A DNA stretch of 64,000 bases from an uncultured Collinsella sp. (lineage in GTDB: Bacteria; Actinomycetota; Coriobacteriia; Coriobacteriales; Coriobacteriaceae). The stretch covers positions 1-64,000 of the forward strand of contig UQKY01000003.1 of assembly GCA_900541785.1 (NCBI GenBank), written 5' to 3'. Positions 30,854 to 40,474 of the stretch are shown here, one piece after another (within the stretch, counting starts at the first letter, position 1; each line of letters begins with the position of its first letter). The notes beneath the pieces were generated by a model. The model was not told where the DNA came from. It made no database searches and was given only the letters and a program-made list of their open reading frames with translations. Both the position numbers and the translations under genes were made by a program.

Positions 30854-33043
30854 CTAGATTAATTTAGTACTCTCCAGCTTTTCGATGATCCAGTCGTTGG
30901 CTTTGATGACCGGGCGGCGGAAGACGACGCCCAGGGCCAGCGACGGAATCAGATAGCTCGCCAGAATGCCCAACTCAACCCAGTACTCCATATGGTAGGC
31001 ACCGGCCATGGCGGCGTGCATGGCGTTGATGCCGTGGGTAAACGGCAGGAACGGGTAGATCGCCTGGAACACGGGGCCGGTCATCTCGATGGGGAACGTA
31101 CCGCCCGAACCGCCGACCTGCATGACCAGCAGCACGACGGCGAGGGCCTTACCGATATCTCCAAACGATACCGTAAGCGTGTAGACGATATTGGAGAACA
31201 CGAGGCTCGCGACCCAGCCGGCAAGCACAAACTGCAGGGGGTTGTCGCACTGAATGCCAAAGAACAGGATGTCGCCCGCACACACGAGCGTTGCCTGCAG
31301 CAGAGCCAGACCGCCAAAGAACAGGTAACGACCCAGATAGATCTCGTGCAGGCGTACGGGGATGAGCTCGTTGATAAGCTCATCGTCAACCGAGACCTTC
31401 ATCATGGCCGCTAGTACGATCGAGCCGACCCATAGCGACAGAATCGTGTAGAACGGCGCCATGGCCGAACCGTAGTTGCGGATTGGATAGACCGGCTTAC
31501 GGTCGAGTGCGACAGGGCCGGAAAGCGACACGGCCAGACCCTCGGGATCATTGCCGATCATCGTCTTGATCGTAGCGAGGTCATCCGACATCAAGGCGCC
31601 GTCGAGCTCGTCCTTAAACGCACTGATCTTGTCCGACGCCTCACCCAGCTGATCGGAAGCCTTGTTGACCAGCTTTGCAGCCTTGGAGAGACCCTTTGCC
31701 AGCGAACCGGATGCGTCGGTCAGGCCGGCAACAGCACTATCCAGGTCGCCCGAGATACCCTTGAGCGAATCCAAAACGCCCGAAATAGTCTTCTTGAGCT
31801 CCTTGGCCTTGACCGAGAACATAGAGTCGTAGTCAATCTTGGCGCCCGAGATACCAGCCTTGGCATCCGCGATTGCCTGATCGACCTCGGCACGCGATTT
31901 GTTAACCTCTGTCATACTCTTCGTGAGCGACGTCGCGATATTCGTCAGCTCATTGGCATTGTTGCGGTACTCCGTCGCGGTTTTGTCAAGCTCAGCAGCC
32001 GCGTCCTCAAGCCCTGCCTTGAGCTTATCGTTACTCACCTGGCCAGCAAGACTGCGGAGCTTATCGGCCGTAGCATCAATCTCGTCGGCACGTGTATTGA
32101 GCGACGCTGCGCCATCGTTGAGCTGAGACACCGTAAGATCGACATGCTGGTTTGCAGCGTCGAATGCCTTTGCGAGCTCGGTAGAAACGTTATCGAACGA
32201 ACCCGCGCTCCCATCAATAGCGGCATCAATCGCATCGCTGGCAGACTTGAGCGCCTGCTCGGAATCGGCAATACCGCTCTCGGCATGCTGCATGAGCTGC
32301 TTCACCGACTCCTCGGTCGATCCGGACTGCTTGAGCATACCGCCCGCCGACGTCAGCGAATCGGACGTGGAGCTCAAAATGCCCGCAAGCGACGTTGCGC
32401 TAGCCTGAATGTCCTGCAAGTCCTGGACCGAATCGCCGAGTGTCGAGGACAGGTTGGCGATAAAGTTGCTCACTTGGTCGGTGCTCATGTAATCGAGCAG
32501 GCTGGACACCGTCTTAAGACCGATGCTCGTAATGGTCTCGGTAAAAGTTTCGTTAACCTGGCTCTGAACGGCGCTCGAACCCTTCTCGGTCACGATCTGC
32601 GCAATGGCGTTGGCCTTCTGGTTCTCGTAAAACTCGATATCGGCGTGTTTCACGTCGGTCGAGAAAAGCGTCATCATGTCAGCGCTAAACGTTTTGGGGA
32701 TAACGACGGCAGCATAGTACGCGCCCGACTTAACGCCCTCGATAGCCTTTTCGCGATTGTTGAGCACAACCCAATCGAAGCTCTCGTTGCCGCGTAGGGT
32801 GGCGGTCACGTTTTCGCCCACGTTAACCTCGACGGGGATCAAATCGCTCTCGTAACCCTCATCGGTGTTGACCACGGCGATCTTAAGATTGCCGGTGTTG
32901 CCGTACGGATCCCAGCTGCCGGCGATGTTAAACCACGCGTACAGACACGGTACGATAATGAGGCCCATCACGACAACCAAGCCGATCACGGAGCGAGACA
33001 CGTTTTGGACATCGCGCTTAAACAGATGCAGGATGTTCTTCAT
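30854..33043 (-). CDS. YhgE/Pip-domain membrane protein (second of pair)
   Basis: A 729-aa membrane protein of the YhgE/Pip family, related to ABC-2-type permeases and the lactococcal phage infection protein. One N-terminal helix (about 15-38, VIGLVVVMGLIIVPCLYAWFN) is followed by the family motif WDPYGNTGNLKIAVVN, a large Ser/Ala/Asp-rich extracellular coiled-coil region (about 170-500), and about five C-terminal helices. Its start codon directly follows the stop codon of the upstream paralogue and the ribosome site AAGGAGGTGA lies in that gene's end, so the two are tightly coupled and probably assemble together. The substrate is unknown. Confidence 0.9.
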   Translation of the reverse strand: MKNILHLFKRDVQNVSRSVIGLVVVMGLIIVPCLYAWFNIAGSWDPYGNTGNLKIAVVNTDEGYESDLIPVEVNVGENVTATLRGNESFDWVVLNNREKAIEGVKSGAYYAAVVIPKTFSADMMTLFSTDVKHADIEFYENQKANAIAQIVTEKGSSAVQSQVNETFTETITSIGLKTVSSLLDYMSTDQVSNFIANLSSTLGDSVQDLQDIQASATSLAGILSSTSDSLTSAGGMLKQSGSTEESVKQLMQHAESGIADSEQALKSASDAIDAAIDGSAGSFDNVSTELAKAFDAANQHVDLTVSQLNDGAASLNTRADEIDATADKLRSLAGQVSNDKLKAGLEDAAAELDKTATEYRNNANELTNIATSLTKSMTEVNKSRAEVDQAIADAKAGISGAKIDYDSMFSVKAKELKKTISGVLDSLKGISGDLDSAVAGLTDASGSLAKGLSKAAKLVNKASDQLGEASDKISAFKDELDGALMSDDLATIKTMIGNDPEGLAVSLSGPVALDRKPVYPIRNYGSAMAPFYTILSLWVGSIVLAAMMKVSVDDELINELIPVRLHEIYLGRYLFFGGLALLQATLVCAGDILFFGIQCDNPLQFVLAGWVASLVFSNIVYTLTVSFGDIGKALAVVLLVMQVGGSGGTFPIEMTGPVFQAIYPFLPFTHGINAMHAAMAGAYHMEYWVELGILASYLIPSLALGVVFRRPVIKANDWIIEKLESTKLI

Positions 33044-35824
33044 TTATGCCTCACCTCCTTTGGAGTGCTTGCCAAGCGGGGTGGTATCTCCATCATTTGT
33101 GGCTGTGCTGTCGCTGCCCTGAGATTTATGGTGCGAGCCTATATGCGGCAAGCGGCCCGTGGACTGATCGCCACCCTTGGCATCACGCTCGCTGGCGTTG
33201 AGGCCAAACATGTGGCGGGCGGCAGGAATGGCGGCCGTGTGTTCGCGCATCTCGCGACGCAGGTCCTCATCCGAAAGCGCCGAGATGCGCATCTGGGTAT
33301 TGAGGCTCGCGCGGATATATTCGATATTGATAAGCCAGCCGCAGATGGCAATAACCGAGATGATCCAAATGACAAGCAGGATGATCTTGCCGTTATTGTC
33401 GATATCGAGAACCGTCGACAGGACAAAGAGCAGGACCTGAACGCCCACCACGGCGGCAAAACCGCCCTTGATGTAGTACGGGTAGCGATGTTCAAAGGCG
33501 ACCGCATGATCGAGCAGTTCGCGACGGTACGAATCGGAATCGAGCATGACACGCATGGCCGTGCGCAGCGAGTAGCGCTGGCGCGGCAGGTCGTTGGACT
33601 CGCAAATCATCATACCGGTCGTGGAAAGCTGTTTATCAAAGAGCAGGTTAAGGTTGAGCAGCAGCGGACGCAGCTGCAGGCCGATAAAGAGCGCCACGAT
33701 CAAGAACACACCCAGAATGCACAGGTTAAACAGGTAGTTGAACGAATACATGCCGCCGACCGTCTCGCGCAGCAGATTGATGCCGTAGGTAAAGGGCAGC
33801 AGCGGGTGCAGCCACTGGAAGAAGCCGGGCATCATCTCGATGGGGTACATGCCCGACGAACCCGGGATCTGCACGATGACAAGAATGACGCCGATTGCCT
33901 TGCCGATATGCTTAAACGTGGTGGACAGCGCATAGATGATATTGACGTAGGTGAACGAAATGGCGATGCCGCCCAGCACGAACAGCAGCGGACTGACGCA
34001 CTGCACGCCAATCACCAGATCACCTACCGTAACGATGATGGCCTGCAACGCGCCCAGGATCACCAGGAGCAACCAGCGGCCAAAGTAGCCCTGACGCGCG
34101 GTAAAGCTGCCAACGCCTTCGCGATCGACCTCGAGCTTGTAAATGGCGATGAGCACGTAGCCGCCCACCCAAAGCGCCAGATTGGTGTAGAAAGGAGCAA
34201 TGCCCGAGCCGAAGCTCTTAACCGGATAGATCGACTTGGAGGTCAGCTCGACCGGAGATGCCATGAAGTCAGCAACGTCATCGACGTCGACGCCCATCAG
34301 GTCGGCCAGCTCGCCCATGGACTCGGAGGTCTGTAGCGCCGCGATGTCGTTGGCGGCGGTTGCGAGCTTGTCCTGGACCTTGGCAAGCGAGGAATCGGTC
34401 TGGGACAGCGTGGTCTTGGCCTGACCGAGCGTAGCGTTGAGTTGCGAAAGTGTACCGCGCGCACTTGCAATAGTAGGCGTGAGGCCAGACACGATTCCCG
34501 TCAGATCACCCGAGACGGCGGCAAATGAATCAAGCGCGCTCGAGGCCTTCGGCAGCGCGTTTTGACCCAGGTCCGTCTGGGCCTGGCCAAGGTTGGTCGC
34601 ACCGGTCTGGATTGCGTTATTGATAGCGTCGCTGGCACCCGAGACAGCCGCGGCGTCATTCGCCATGGCGCTCGACTGTGCAGACAGACCGTCCTTGATG
34701 CTCTGAAGCTTTTCATTCTGCTTGCGGAGCAAATCGATGGTCGATACAATGCGCGCGTCAATTTCCTTGGAACCTGTCGACGTGTCATTGACGAGAATTT
34801 CCAAGTGCCCGATAACGGCCTTATTGTGGTCGATCGTCGCTTGGAGAGACTCGAGCGAGTTGTCGATGCGGGTGGTCGTAGATGTGATCGTGCCCGTCAG
34901 CTTGCCAATCGCAGCGTTCGCGGAGGCTGACGTCTTGGTGAGCGCAAGGCTGCCTTCCGAGAGCGCCTTGGAGAGCGAGGCGACAGAGTTACCCGCCGTG
35001 GCGCGAGCCTCGCCCAGCAGGTCGTTGCCCTGGGAGATCGCCTGCGTCAGCGACGGCGCCTGACCCTGCAGACCGGCAAGTGCTGCATCTGCCGAGGCAA
35101 TGGAACCACTCGTCTTATCGATGGCGGCATTCATGTCGTCAATCGAATCGCGCACTTCGCCCAACGTATCAGAAGCCTCTGATACCGAACCGGCCAACGA
35201 ATCCTGAGCCTGGGTTGCCTTGTCCTTTAAATCGACTCCGGCATCCTTGGCAATGCTGGCAACGGTCTCGCCCACCGTGGAGACAAATTCCGAGTTGATC
35301 TGCTCCTCGATGGTGCTTGCGCCGGTGTCGGTAACCTTGGGCGCAATAGCGCTCTTCTTCTCATTGACGTAGTACGTAAGCTTGGGCTGATGGTAGTTGC
35401 CGTCGAGCATCGAAACCAGGTTATCCGAGAAGTTCTTGGGGATTACGATGGCCGCATAGTACTCACCGCTCTCGACGCCCTCCTTGGCATCGGCCGCCGA
35501 GTCAACGAAGGTCCAGCCCAGCTGATCGTTCTCCTTGAGTTGATCGACGACCTGGTCGCCCGCGTTGAGCTCGCCCACCAAGTCGTTTTGGGTGCCCCGA
35601 TCGTTGTTGGCGATGGCAATCTTGATACCCTGGGTGTTTCCGTACGGATCCCAGTTAGCCACGATGTTGTACCAGGCATACAGCGAGGGAATAACGCACA
35701 CGCCAAGGGTAACCACCAAGGCGACGGGGTTCACGAGCAGTCGCTTAATGTCGCGCTTAAATATCGCAAAGGACACCTTTGCATTGGATAGTTTGCTGCC
35801 GAGACTCACGCTTGGGCCATCCAT
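33044..35824 (-). CDS. YhgE/Pip-domain membrane protein (first of pair)
   Basis: A 926-aa paralogue of the following protein. It has an N-terminal helix (about 33-55), WDPYGNTQGIKIAIAN, a long extracellular alpha-helical region (about 190-520) with repeated Leu/Ala/Ser heptads, then ABC-2-like helices with VIVQIPGSSGMYPIEMMPGF. Unlike the second protein it has a C-terminal extension of about 170 residues with two more helices (FAAVVGVQVLLFVLST, ILLVIWIISVIAICGW) and a charged, Ser/His-rich cytosolic tail. Proteins of this family are linked to surface export or phage DNA entry; the role here is unknown. The promoter lies in 35825-35960, which includes the dyad GTACAGTTGTAC. Confidence 0.9.
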   Translation of the reverse strand: MDGPSVSLGSKLSNAKVSFAIFKRDIKRLLVNPVALVVTLGVCVIPSLYAWYNIVANWDPYGNTQGIKIAIANNDRGTQNDLVGELNAGDQVVDQLKENDQLGWTFVDSAADAKEGVESGEYYAAIVIPKNFSDNLVSMLDGNYHQPKLTYYVNEKKSAIAPKVTDTGASTIEEQINSEFVSTVGETVASIAKDAGVDLKDKATQAQDSLAGSVSEASDTLGEVRDSIDDMNAAIDKTSGSIASADAALAGLQGQAPSLTQAISQGNDLLGEARATAGNSVASLSKALSEGSLALTKTSASANAAIGKLTGTITSTTTRIDNSLESLQATIDHNKAVIGHLEILVNDTSTGSKEIDARIVSTIDLLRKQNEKLQSIKDGLSAQSSAMANDAAAVSGASDAINNAIQTGATNLGQAQTDLGQNALPKASSALDSFAAVSGDLTGIVSGLTPTIASARGTLSQLNATLGQAKTTLSQTDSSLAKVQDKLATAANDIAALQTSESMGELADLMGVDVDDVADFMASPVELTSKSIYPVKSFGSGIAPFYTNLALWVGGYVLIAIYKLEVDREGVGSFTARQGYFGRWLLLVILGALQAIIVTVGDLVIGVQCVSPLLFVLGGIAISFTYVNIIYALSTTFKHIGKAIGVILVIVQIPGSSGMYPIEMMPGFFQWLHPLLPFTYGINLLRETVGGMYSFNYLFNLCILGVFLIVALFIGLQLRPLLLNLNLLFDKQLSTTGMMICESNDLPRQRYSLRTAMRVMLDSDSYRRELLDHAVAFEHRYPYYIKGGFAAVVGVQVLLFVLSTVLDIDNNGKIILLVIWIISVIAICGWLINIEYIRASLNTQMRISALSDEDLRREMREHTAAIPAARHMFGLNASERDAKGGDQSTGRLPHIGSHHKSQGSDSTATNDGDTTPLGKHSKGGEA

Positions 35825-36107
35825 CCTGTCGTTGAATCAAATCGTACTATCGACAACCATTGTACGTAGGCGCTTTAGCGTCTCAGAGCACAATGGTATT
35901 GAGTTTTGCGGGTAGCAATATACTACGAAGACGAATTAACGTACAGTTGTACAGTATCTTTAATTTCAGCATGTCACAAAACCACAACCCGCACAAATTA
36001 GCAATTCAAATAGCATCGGGGACGTTCTTAAACGACTAGTCAAACAAAAACGCCCCCAATGACTACTTAGGACCACGGCAACGTCGATGTTTTGGCAATG
36101 CCAGCGA

Positions 36108-36207
36108 GCGGGCGCCAGAGCGAACAAATTGGCATGAAAAGAGGACGGCATAGACCTTCTGGTCATGCCGTCCTCTTTGAATGACAAGTTGTCGCTCTGG
36201 CGCCCGC
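36108..36207. repeat. Long two-stage palindrome after htpG
   Basis: Outer arms GCGGGCGCCAGAGCGA (36108-36123) and TCGCTCTGGCGCCCGC (36192-36207) pair perfectly; inner arms AAAGAGGACGGCAT (36138-36151) and ATGCCGTCCTCTTT (36165-36178) also pair perfectly, with a partly paired segment between. It lies 93 bases after the htpG stop codon. The organisation resembles the palindromes at 20143 and 23190 but without their conserved blocks. Confidence 0.8.
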
Positions 36208-36220
36208 GCAGCGTCGACTG

Positions 36221-36292
36221 GTCCGCCGTTCGTTAGAACGGCGGAACTGAGGGCAGCGTCGAGCCGTTACGCGGTTCGTAAAACCGCGTAAC
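36221..36292 (-). repeat. Two small hairpins directly after htpG
   Basis: CCGCCGTTC/GAACGGCGG (36222-36244) and GTTACGCGGTT/AACCGCGTAAC (36265-36291) are compact perfect stem-loops. The second lies nine bases after the htpG stop codon and may stabilise or end the transcript, although no T run follows. Confidence 0.6.
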
Positions 36293-36299
36293 TACCTAA

Positions 36300-38324
36300 C
36301 TACATCAAGTTGCAAACAGCCGCCGCGAAGGCCACGGGGTCCTCGGGCAAAATGCCCTCGACCAGCAGGGCCTGGTCATAGAGCAGACCGGAGTACTGCT
36401 TGATCTTGTCGGTATCGCCCGCCTTCTGAGCAGCGACGAGCTTGGCAAAGACCGGGTGCTTGGCGTTGAGCTCGAGCACGCGCTGGCTCTTGGGCATACC
36501 GTCGGGCGCGCCCTCGGGGCCCTTCTGGAGCACCTTCTCCATCTCGAGCGAAAGCGGACCCTCGGTGGTGATGCACGCGGGAGCATCGGTCAGACGCGCA
36601 GAGACGGCAACCTTCTCGACCTTGTCGCCGAGCGCCTCCTTCATGGCGTTAAAGAGGTCCTCGTTCTCCTTGGTGGCGTCCTCGGCCTCCTTCTTCTCGT
36701 CCTCGGTCGCCAGGTCAAGATCACCGGTCGCGACGTTCTTGAGCTCCAGGTGACGATCCTCAACCTCGGGCTCGGCACCATCGGCCACGGCCTTCTCGGC
36801 AGCCTCGCGGGCAGCATCGTCCTCGTAGATCTTGGGCATATCGGCAGCCACGTACTCACGCATGGCCTGGAACGTGAACTCATCCACATCCTGCGTCAGC
36901 AGCAGCACGTCATAGCCGCGGTCGAGTACGCCCTTTACCACGGGCATCTTGGCCAAGCGCTCACGCGAGTCGCCGGCGGCGTAGTAGATGGCCTTCTGAT
37001 CCTCGGGCATACCCTTGGCATACTCGGCCAGGGTAATCATCTTCTGCTCCTTGGCAGACCAGAACAGCAGCAAGTCGGCGAGTTCGTCGGCCTTCATGCC
37101 GTAGCTCGAGTAGATACCGTACTTAAGGCCGCGACCAAAGTTCTCAAAGAACTTCTCATAGGCCTCGCGGTCGTTGTCACGCATATCCTCAAGGTCGGCG
37201 GTGATCTTCTTCTCGACACGCTTGGCAATGGCCTTGAGCTGACGGTTCTGCTGCAGCGTCTCGCGCGAGATGTTAAGCGACACGTCGGCAGAATCCACGA
37301 CGCCGCGGACAAAGTTGTAGTAGTCGGGCAGCAGGTCGTCGCACTTCTCCATGATCAGGACGTTGGAGCTGTAAAGCGACAGGCCCTTCTCGTAGTCCTT
37401 GCTATACAGATCGAACGGCGCGCGTCCCGGCACAAACAGCAGGGCGTCATACTCGAGCGTGCCCTCGGCGTGGAAGCTGATGGTGCGCGCAGGATCGTCA
37501 AAGTCGTGGAACGTGGACTTGTAGAACTCGTCATAGTCCTTCTGCTCGACATCGGAGCTGTGCTTCTTCCAGATCGGCGTCATGGAGTTGACGGTCTCGA
37601 GCTCCTGGTAGTCCTCGTACTCGGGCTTGTAATCGTCGCCGGCGTCCTCGGGCTTGGGTTTCTGGCGGCTCTTGGACACCATCATCTGAATCGGGTAGCG
37701 CACATAGTTGCTGTACTGCTGAATCAAGCTCTTGAGGCCCCACTCGGTCAGGAAGCGATCGTAGGTCTCGGCCTCTCCGTCGGCATCGAGCTTCTCGTTC
37801 TCGCGCAGCGTCAGGATGACATCGGTGCCGTGCTCGGCGCGCTCGCCGTCTTCGATGGTGTAACCCTCAAGACCGTCGGATTCCCACACATGGGCGACAT
37901 CCTCGCCATAGGCGCGGCTGACGACCTTCACATGGCTGGCGACCATAAAAGCCGAGTAGAAGCCCACGCCAAACTGACCGATGATGTCGACATCCGAACC
38001 CTGCTGCTCGGCGTTCTCGGTCTTAAACTCCTCGGAGCCGGAATGGGCGATGGTGCCCAGATTGCGCTCGAGCTCCTCGGCGGTCATGCCAATGCCGTTA
38101 TCCGAGATGGTAATGGTGCGGGCGTCTTTATCAAAGGAAACGCGAATAGCCAGGTCGCCCTGGTCGATCTTGACGCTCGGATCCTGCAGGCTCTTAAAGT
38201 TGAGCTTGTCGACGGCGTCGCTCGCGTTAGAGATAAGCTCGCGCAGGAAGATTTCCTTATTGGTGTAGATGGAGTTGATCATGAGGTCGAGCAGTTTTTT
38301 GCTCTCGGTCTTAAATTGACGCAT
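36300..38324 (-). CDS. htpG: Chaperone HtpG (Hsp90 family)
   Basis: A 674-aa cytosolic Hsp90 ATPase that helps client proteins fold under stress. The N-terminal GHKL ATPase has ELISNASDAVDKL, ISDNGIGM and GQFGVGFYSAF; the middle domain contains SRETLQQNRQLKAI with the catalytic Arg. A charged stretch near 525-555 (AEPEVEDRHLELKN, EDEKKEAEDATKENED) precedes the C-terminal dimerisation domain. Length is slightly above the E. coli protein. It stands alone; no CIRCE element was recognised upstream (38325-38526). Three hairpins follow the gene. Confidence 0.96.
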   Translation of the reverse strand: MRQFKTESKKLLDLMINSIYTNKEIFLRELISNASDAVDKLNFKSLQDPSVKIDQGDLAIRVSFDKDARTITISDNGIGMTAEELERNLGTIAHSGSEEFKTENAEQQGSDVDIIGQFGVGFYSAFMVASHVKVVSRAYGEDVAHVWESDGLEGYTIEDGERAEHGTDVILTLRENEKLDADGEAETYDRFLTEWGLKSLIQQYSNYVRYPIQMMVSKSRQKPKPEDAGDDYKPEYEDYQELETVNSMTPIWKKHSSDVEQKDYDEFYKSTFHDFDDPARTISFHAEGTLEYDALLFVPGRAPFDLYSKDYEKGLSLYSSNVLIMEKCDDLLPDYYNFVRGVVDSADVSLNISRETLQQNRQLKAIAKRVEKKITADLEDMRDNDREAYEKFFENFGRGLKYGIYSSYGMKADELADLLLFWSAKEQKMITLAEYAKGMPEDQKAIYYAAGDSRERLAKMPVVKGVLDRGYDVLLLTQDVDEFTFQAMREYVAADMPKIYEDDAAREAAEKAVADGAEPEVEDRHLELKNVATGDLDLATEDEKKEAEDATKENEDLFNAMKEALGDKVEKVAVSARLTDAPACITTEGPLSLEMEKVLQKGPEGAPDGMPKSQRVLELNAKHPVFAKLVAAQKAGDTDKIKQYSGLLYDQALLVEGILPEDPVAFAAAVCNLM

Positions 38325-38526
38325 GTGCAGTCCTTTCGCGCTACCCCCGTCCGCAAAAACGGCCCGGTCGCCCGAGCCGAATCGCAGACCTGCTATGTTC
38401 AGACTTAGATTTTATAACCCATTAGCGCGCATATATACATACGGAATCGAAAATCTGTATGTCTAAGCGCTCCGATGCGCCAATTGCCAAGGAGTGTCCC
38501 CAGCTGCCGGCAGAAAAGAAACGTCC

Positions 38527-39027
38527 CTATCTGCCATCTACGCGCTTGGCCATCCAGACATGGGGCTGGCCCTCGTCTTCGTAATCTACCGGGGCAATTT
38601 GCGTGTAGCCCGCCTTTGCATAGAGCGGCAGCACGTATTCCTGCGCATGCAGCTTAATAAGCTTAGCGCCGGCATCGCGTGCACACGAAGCACTGGCCTC
38701 GACGATCGCACCCGCCAGTCCGCGACGACGCATAGCCGGCAGCACGGCGACGCGCCCCATAATGTAGGTCTCCCCCGCCGCAACGCCTTCGTCCATGTCG
38801 CATGCCGGCAACACCGGGGCCTCTGCGTCAGCCACGCGCTCAAGCTCTTCGGGAAACACGCGCGAGCAACCGGCAAGCTCGCCGTCTACATAGAGCGTCA
38901 CATGAATGCAGTTCGGATCCTCGTCGATAGCGTCGAACTCATTCTCGTAGCCCTGCTCGTCCATAAAAACGACGCGGCGCACCAACGCCGCGTCATCAAA
39001 GCATCCTGTCTTAAGTTGGATATCCAT
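38527..39027 (-). CDS. GNAT-family N-acetyltransferase
   Basis: A 166-aa acetyltransferase with the GNAT fold. The acetyl-CoA pyrophosphate loop is MRRRGLAGAIV, preceded by beta-4 strand YIMGRVAVLP; the C-terminal part KLIKLHAQEYVLPLYAKAGY resembles the ElaA/YjcF group. The start at 39027 follows AAAGGG at good distance; an ATG six codons earlier lacks one. The substrate is unknown. It lies just downstream of the CpsB gene but separated by 39 bases and probably independent in function. Confidence 0.85.
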   Translation of the reverse strand: MDIQLKTGCFDDAALVRRVVFMDEQGYENEFDAIDEDPNCIHVTLYVDGELAGCSRVFPEELERVADAEAPVLPACDMDEGVAAGETYIMGRVAVLPAMRRRGLAGAIVEASASCARDAGAKLIKLHAQEYVLPLYAKAGYTQIAPVDYEDEGQPHVWMAKRVDGR

Positions 39028-39066
39028 GGCTGCCCTTTCATTCAATGCGAACGTTAGGGACCGATT

Positions 39067-39717
39067 TTAGCGAAAATGAGCTCCGCGCACGCTAAACTTC
39101 GCACGAGCCTTCGCCAGGCAGTCGTAATGACCCACGTTATGGGCATCGCTCGCGATGAAGCTGTACAGGTTCTGATCGAACAGGCGCTGTGCCGGCTTTT
39201 TCTCGCGACCAAAGCGACCGCCAGCAATAAAGTCCGCCGAAGCCTGCAGTTTGCAGCCCATATCGACCAGGCGCTCCGCCACGCTTACATCCTTTTGAAC
39301 CGCACGATAGCGCTCAGGATGAGCGATGATCACCTGGTAGCCACGGCACTGCAAATCGTAAATCGTGTTCTCGTACTCTCTAAACGCATACGCATCGGCA
39401 TGCGTCGAAAGCTCGAGCAGAAACTCGTTGGTTCCATCGAAATGCAAGTGCTCCGCGGCATCGATACCAAGCTCAACGAGCTTTCGATGGTTGACCTCGA
39501 AGCCCATCTGGAGCGGAAAACCGTCAGCGTTATCACGCAGCAGCTCAAAGGCATCCCACATCTTGTCGTAATCAAAATAGGGATCACGGCAGTGAGGAGT
39601 GCAAACGATTCTGGTTACACCGGCCCGCTTGGCAGCCTCGAGCATCGCCAAGCTCTCATCGAGATCGGCGGCGCCGTCATCTACACCCGGCAAGATATGG
39701 CAATGAATGTCACGCAT
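39067..39717 (-). CDS. cpsB: CpsB/CapC-type tyrosine phosphatase (PHP domain)
   Basis: A 216-aa manganese-dependent protein-tyrosine phosphatase with a PHP fold. Metal ligands are visible in DIHCHILPGVDDGA, TPHCRDPYF, IIAHPERYR and FIASDAHN. It dephosphorylates the tyrosine cluster of the BY-kinase encoded 17 bases upstream (39735-40472) and thereby tunes polysaccharide chain length and export. The three genes cpsC-cpsD-cpsB run in that order on the minus strand as one operon. Confidence 0.93.
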   Translation of the reverse strand: MRDIHCHILPGVDDGAADLDESLAMLEAAKRAGVTRIVCTPHCRDPYFDYDKMWDAFELLRDNADGFPLQMGFEVNHRKLVELGIDAAEHLHFDGTNEFLLELSTHADAYAFREYENTIYDLQCRGYQVIIAHPERYRAVQKDVSVAERLVDMGCKLQASADFIAGGRFGREKKPAQRLFDQNLYSFIASDAHNVGHYDCLAKARAKFSVRGAHFR

Positions 39718-39734
39718 AGGTCAGCCTTAATCAA

Positions 39735-40472
39735 CTAAACGTTTGCTCGGTTGGTGAAGATGCCCTTTTTGGAAGTCCCCTGATCGTCGGAGCCCTTCTT
39801 CACCTTCTTACCGTCCTTGGTGTAGTAGGAGTAGTAGTACTCGCTGGTCTCGGTCTCGCAGTAGTTCATAACGGTACCGATGAGCTTGACCTTTTCGGAC
39901 TTCTTAAGCTGGCCGATAGCGTTGAGTGCCTCCTCGCGCTTGGTGAAGTCCTCGCGCACCACGAACAGCGTGCCGTCGGTCAGACTTGCGATCTCGGCAG
40001 CATCGATGAAGGTGCCTACCGGAGGAGCGTCGAAGATGACGTACTGGAACTTGGCAGACAGTGCCTTTACCAGCTTGGCAAAGCGGTGAGAGACGATGAT
40101 GTCGGCAGGATTGGGAATATGCGGCTCGGCATCGAGGAAGTAGAAGTTCTTCTGACCCGTCTCGACAATTGCCTGGTCAATGGAGATCTGCTCGGAAAGG
40201 ACCGCATAGAGTCCTCCGCGCGAACGAACGCCGAGCATATCGGAAAGGGACCTGCGGCGCATATCGGCCTCGACCAGGAGCACGGACTTGCCGCTCGTGG
40301 CGATAGCCTGGGCAAGGTTGATGGAAACCGTAGACTTGCCCTCGTTGGGAATCGAGGACGTGACGGTAATGGTGCGAATGGGGTCGTCCACGCTCGCAAA
40401 GCGGATGTTGGCCAGAAGGGTCTTGGCGGCATTCTGTACAACGAGCTTATCGGTGTTCTTTGCCTTAGCCAT
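39735..40472 (-). CDS. cpsD: CpsD/CapB-type tyrosine autokinase
   Basis: A 245-aa bacterial tyrosine kinase with a MinD-like fold. Walker A is SSIPNEGKST (about residue 39), Walker A' LLVEADMRRRS, and Walker B VIFDAPP. The C-terminal tail carries the autophosphorylated cluster EYYYSYYTKDG. It needs the cytosolic end of the CpsC protein for activation, and that gene is two bases upstream. Cycling of phosphorylation controls capsule or exopolysaccharide assembly. No polymerase or glycosyltransferase genes are in the window. Confidence 0.93.
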   Translation of the reverse strand: MAKAKNTDKLVVQNAAKTLLANIRFASVDDPIRTITVTSSIPNEGKSTVSINLAQAIATSGKSVLLVEADMRRRSLSDMLGVRSRGGLYAVLSEQISIDQAIVETGQKNFYFLDAEPHIPNPADIIVSHRFAKLVKALSAKFQYVIFDAPPVGTFIDAAEIASLTDGTLFVVREDFTKREEALNAIGQLKKSEKVKLIGTVMNYCETETSEYYYSYYTKDGKKVKKGSDDQGTSKKGIFTNRANV

Positions 40473-40474
40473 GC

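Noticed and set aside
36456..38408. A 650-codon plus-strand frame opposite htpG
   Set aside because: HtpG is intact on the minus strand. The plus frame is a leucine/valine/glycine-rich mirror with no recognisable domain.
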